This document shows, one piece after another, positions 63,164-64,000 of a stretch of 64,000 nt of DNA. A program made the position numbers and the translations under genes. Position 1 is the stretch's first letter. Each line of letters starts with the position of its first letter. The stretch lies in contig PNKY01000008.1 in the NCBI GenBank assembly GCA_013822765.1, positions 1-64,000 of the forward strand, in the 5' to 3' direction. The stretch is from Rhodospirillum sp. GTDB lineage: Bacteria > Pseudomonadota > Alphaproteobacteria > Dongiales > Dongiaceae. The notes beneath the pieces are model-generated. The model was not told where the DNA came from. It did not search any database and saw only the letters and a program-made list of their open reading frames with translations.

Positions 63164-63936
63164 ACGCGCTGATCCTGGCCGGCAGCCGCGGCCCGGACGA
63201 TCCGTTGGCCAAGGCGGCCAATGTCTCGCACAAGGCGCTGCTGCCGGTCGCCGGCGTGCCGATGCTGCTGCGCGTGGTGGAAGCGCTGCGCGCCATGCCG
63301 GGGATCGCGCGCATCTACGTCTGTATCGAGAACGAGCGCGTCGTTCTCCAGGTGCCGGCGCTCGAAGCTCTGCATCGCGACCGCGCTTTGGAAATCCTGC
63401 CCGCCGCCGACAGTCCGGCGACCAGCGTTGCCGCCGCATTGCGCCACATCGAGCTGACGCAGCCTCTCCTCGTCACCACCGGGGACCATCCCCTGCTGAC
63501 GCCGGCGATCCTGCAGCGCTTCGTCGACAGCGCACCCAAGGACTGCGATCTCGCGGTCGCCCTGGCGCCGGCCGACATCGTGGCCGCCACCTATCCCGGC
63601 GCCGTCCGCACGTTCTATCGCCTCGGCAAGCAGCGCTTCAGCGGCTGCAACCTGTTCCTGGTGCGCTCGTCGAACGTGGAGCACGTTGCCAACTTCTGGC
63701 GCCGCATGGAGACGCACCGCAAGCGCCCGCTGCGCCTGATCTGGGAGATCGGGCCGCTGGCGCTCATCAAGGTTCTGCTGGGTCTGATGGATGCCGACCA
63801 GGCTTTCGCTTATTTGTCGAAGAAGGCGGGCGCTATCATCCGCCACGTCGAGCTTCCCGTCGCCGAGGCAGCGGTCGATGTCGACAAGCCGGCCGATCTG
63901 GAGCTAGTTGAACGGATCTTCGCCAGCCGCGCGTGA
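63160..63936 (+). CDS. MobA-like NTP (nucleotidyl) transferase
   Basis: This 258-residue GT-A-like nucleotidyltransferase starts 'LILAGSRGPDDPLAKAANVSHKALLPVAGVPML' with an intact Gly/Lys substrate loop and has 'LLVTTGDHPLLTPAIL' (the metal-binding Asp) and 'FSGCNLFLVRSSNVEH'. It resembles MobA-like cytidylyl/guanylyltransferases. Translationally coupled to the ceramide synthase gene. Could supply a CDP- or other nucleotide-activated headgroup to the phosphatidyltransferases (inference). GTG start. Confidence 0.8.
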   Translation: MNALILAGSRGPDDPLAKAANVSHKALLPVAGVPMLLRVVEALRAMPGIARIYVCIENERVVLQVPALEALHRDRALEILPAADSPATSVAAALRHIELTQPLLVTTGDHPLLTPAILQRFVDSAPKDCDLAVALAPADIVAATYPGAVRTFYRLGKQRFSGCNLFLVRSSNVEHVANFWRRMETHRKRPLRLIWEIGPLALIKVLLGLMDADQAFAYLSKKAGAIIRHVELPVAEAAVDVDKPADLELVERIFASRA

Positions 63937-63940
63937 TGCG

Positions 63941-64000
63941 CTAAGCCCAGTCCTCGACCAGCTTGCTGACGCGCTCGAGGTCGGCGGGGAAATCCACTTC
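63941..64000 (-). CDS. C-terminal end of a likely nucleotidyltransferase (partial)
   Basis: Only 19 residues and a TAG stop are in the window, reading 'EVDFPADLERVSKLVEDWA'. The 'E-V-D-x-P-x-D-L-E-R' ending is typical of nucleotidyltransferases of the sugar-phosphate/phosphocholine cytidylyltransferase type. The gene runs off the right edge and converges on the MobA-like gene, 4 bp apart. The family call rests on this short tail. Confidence 0.5.
   Translation of the reverse strand, partial: EVDFPADLERVSKLVEDWA

Overview
This is a high-GC (roughly 65%), densely coded window from a Gram-negative bacterium, most probably an alphaproteobacterium. The pointers are an SdhE/Mfd/RecG block, an ELM1-family protein, a Ku gene with an EcfG-type promoter, a CC0125/CC1285-like lipoprotein, and a Caulobacter-type sphingolipid locus. 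The genus cannot be fixed from the sequence. I see no rRNA, tRNA, CRISPR array, insertion sequence or integrase.

Left part (1-16 kb), mixed accessory genes. It opens with the 3' end of a methyltransferase, then a membrane-anchored TIR-domain protein, an unknown protein translationally coupled to a large RTX protein, a MASE4-type hybrid histidine kinase and an unknown protein. Two small receiver proteins follow (the second has lost its phospho-acceptor Asp), then Ku. Next are two tandem paralogous RTX proteins, each with a CRP/FNR-like palindrome centred exactly 99.5 bp upstream of its ATG, a KefB-like antiporter, a FrnE/DsbA-family oxidoreductase and a Stf0-type sulfotransferase.

Middle part (16-37.6 kb), mostly housekeeping and envelope genes: mfd, sdhE, recG, a DUF502 membrane protein, a PAS_5 protein, a lipoprotein, a D,D-carboxypeptidase, a Sel1-repeat protein, a NUDIX hydrolase, the pbpC/bacterial alpha-2-macroglobulin pair, an ELM1-like protein and a second KefB/YbaL-like antiporter.

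Right part (37.8-64 kb), a large lipid-building locus that I read as an expanded sphingolipid (ceramide) island. Core synthesis is a fatty acyl-AMP ligase, a CerR-like reductase/epimerase, a dedicated acyl carrier protein, a serine palmitoyltransferase homologue, a bacterial-type (GNAT-fold) ceramide synthase and a fatty-acid-hydroxylase-superfamily enzyme. Headgroup assembly is a tightly coupled operon of CDP-alcohol phosphatidyltransferase, GGDG-type lipid kinase and Tam41-like cytidylyltransferase, plus two further CDP-alcohol phosphatidyltransferases and two nucleotidyltransferases. Candidate export functions are an LptF/LptG-type permease pair embedded in the locus and two MsbA-like ABC exporters. 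Candidate decoration genes are a glycosyltransferase, a 2OG-Fe(II) oxygenase, a cupin, a GNAT protein and two unknown proteins. The proposed route is acyl-AMP, acyl-ACP, 3-keto-sphinganine, ceramide, ceramide-1-phosphate, CDP-ceramide, then phospho-X-ceramide and export. The enzyme families are read from sequence; the CDP-ceramide step and the sphingolipid role of LptFG are inference.
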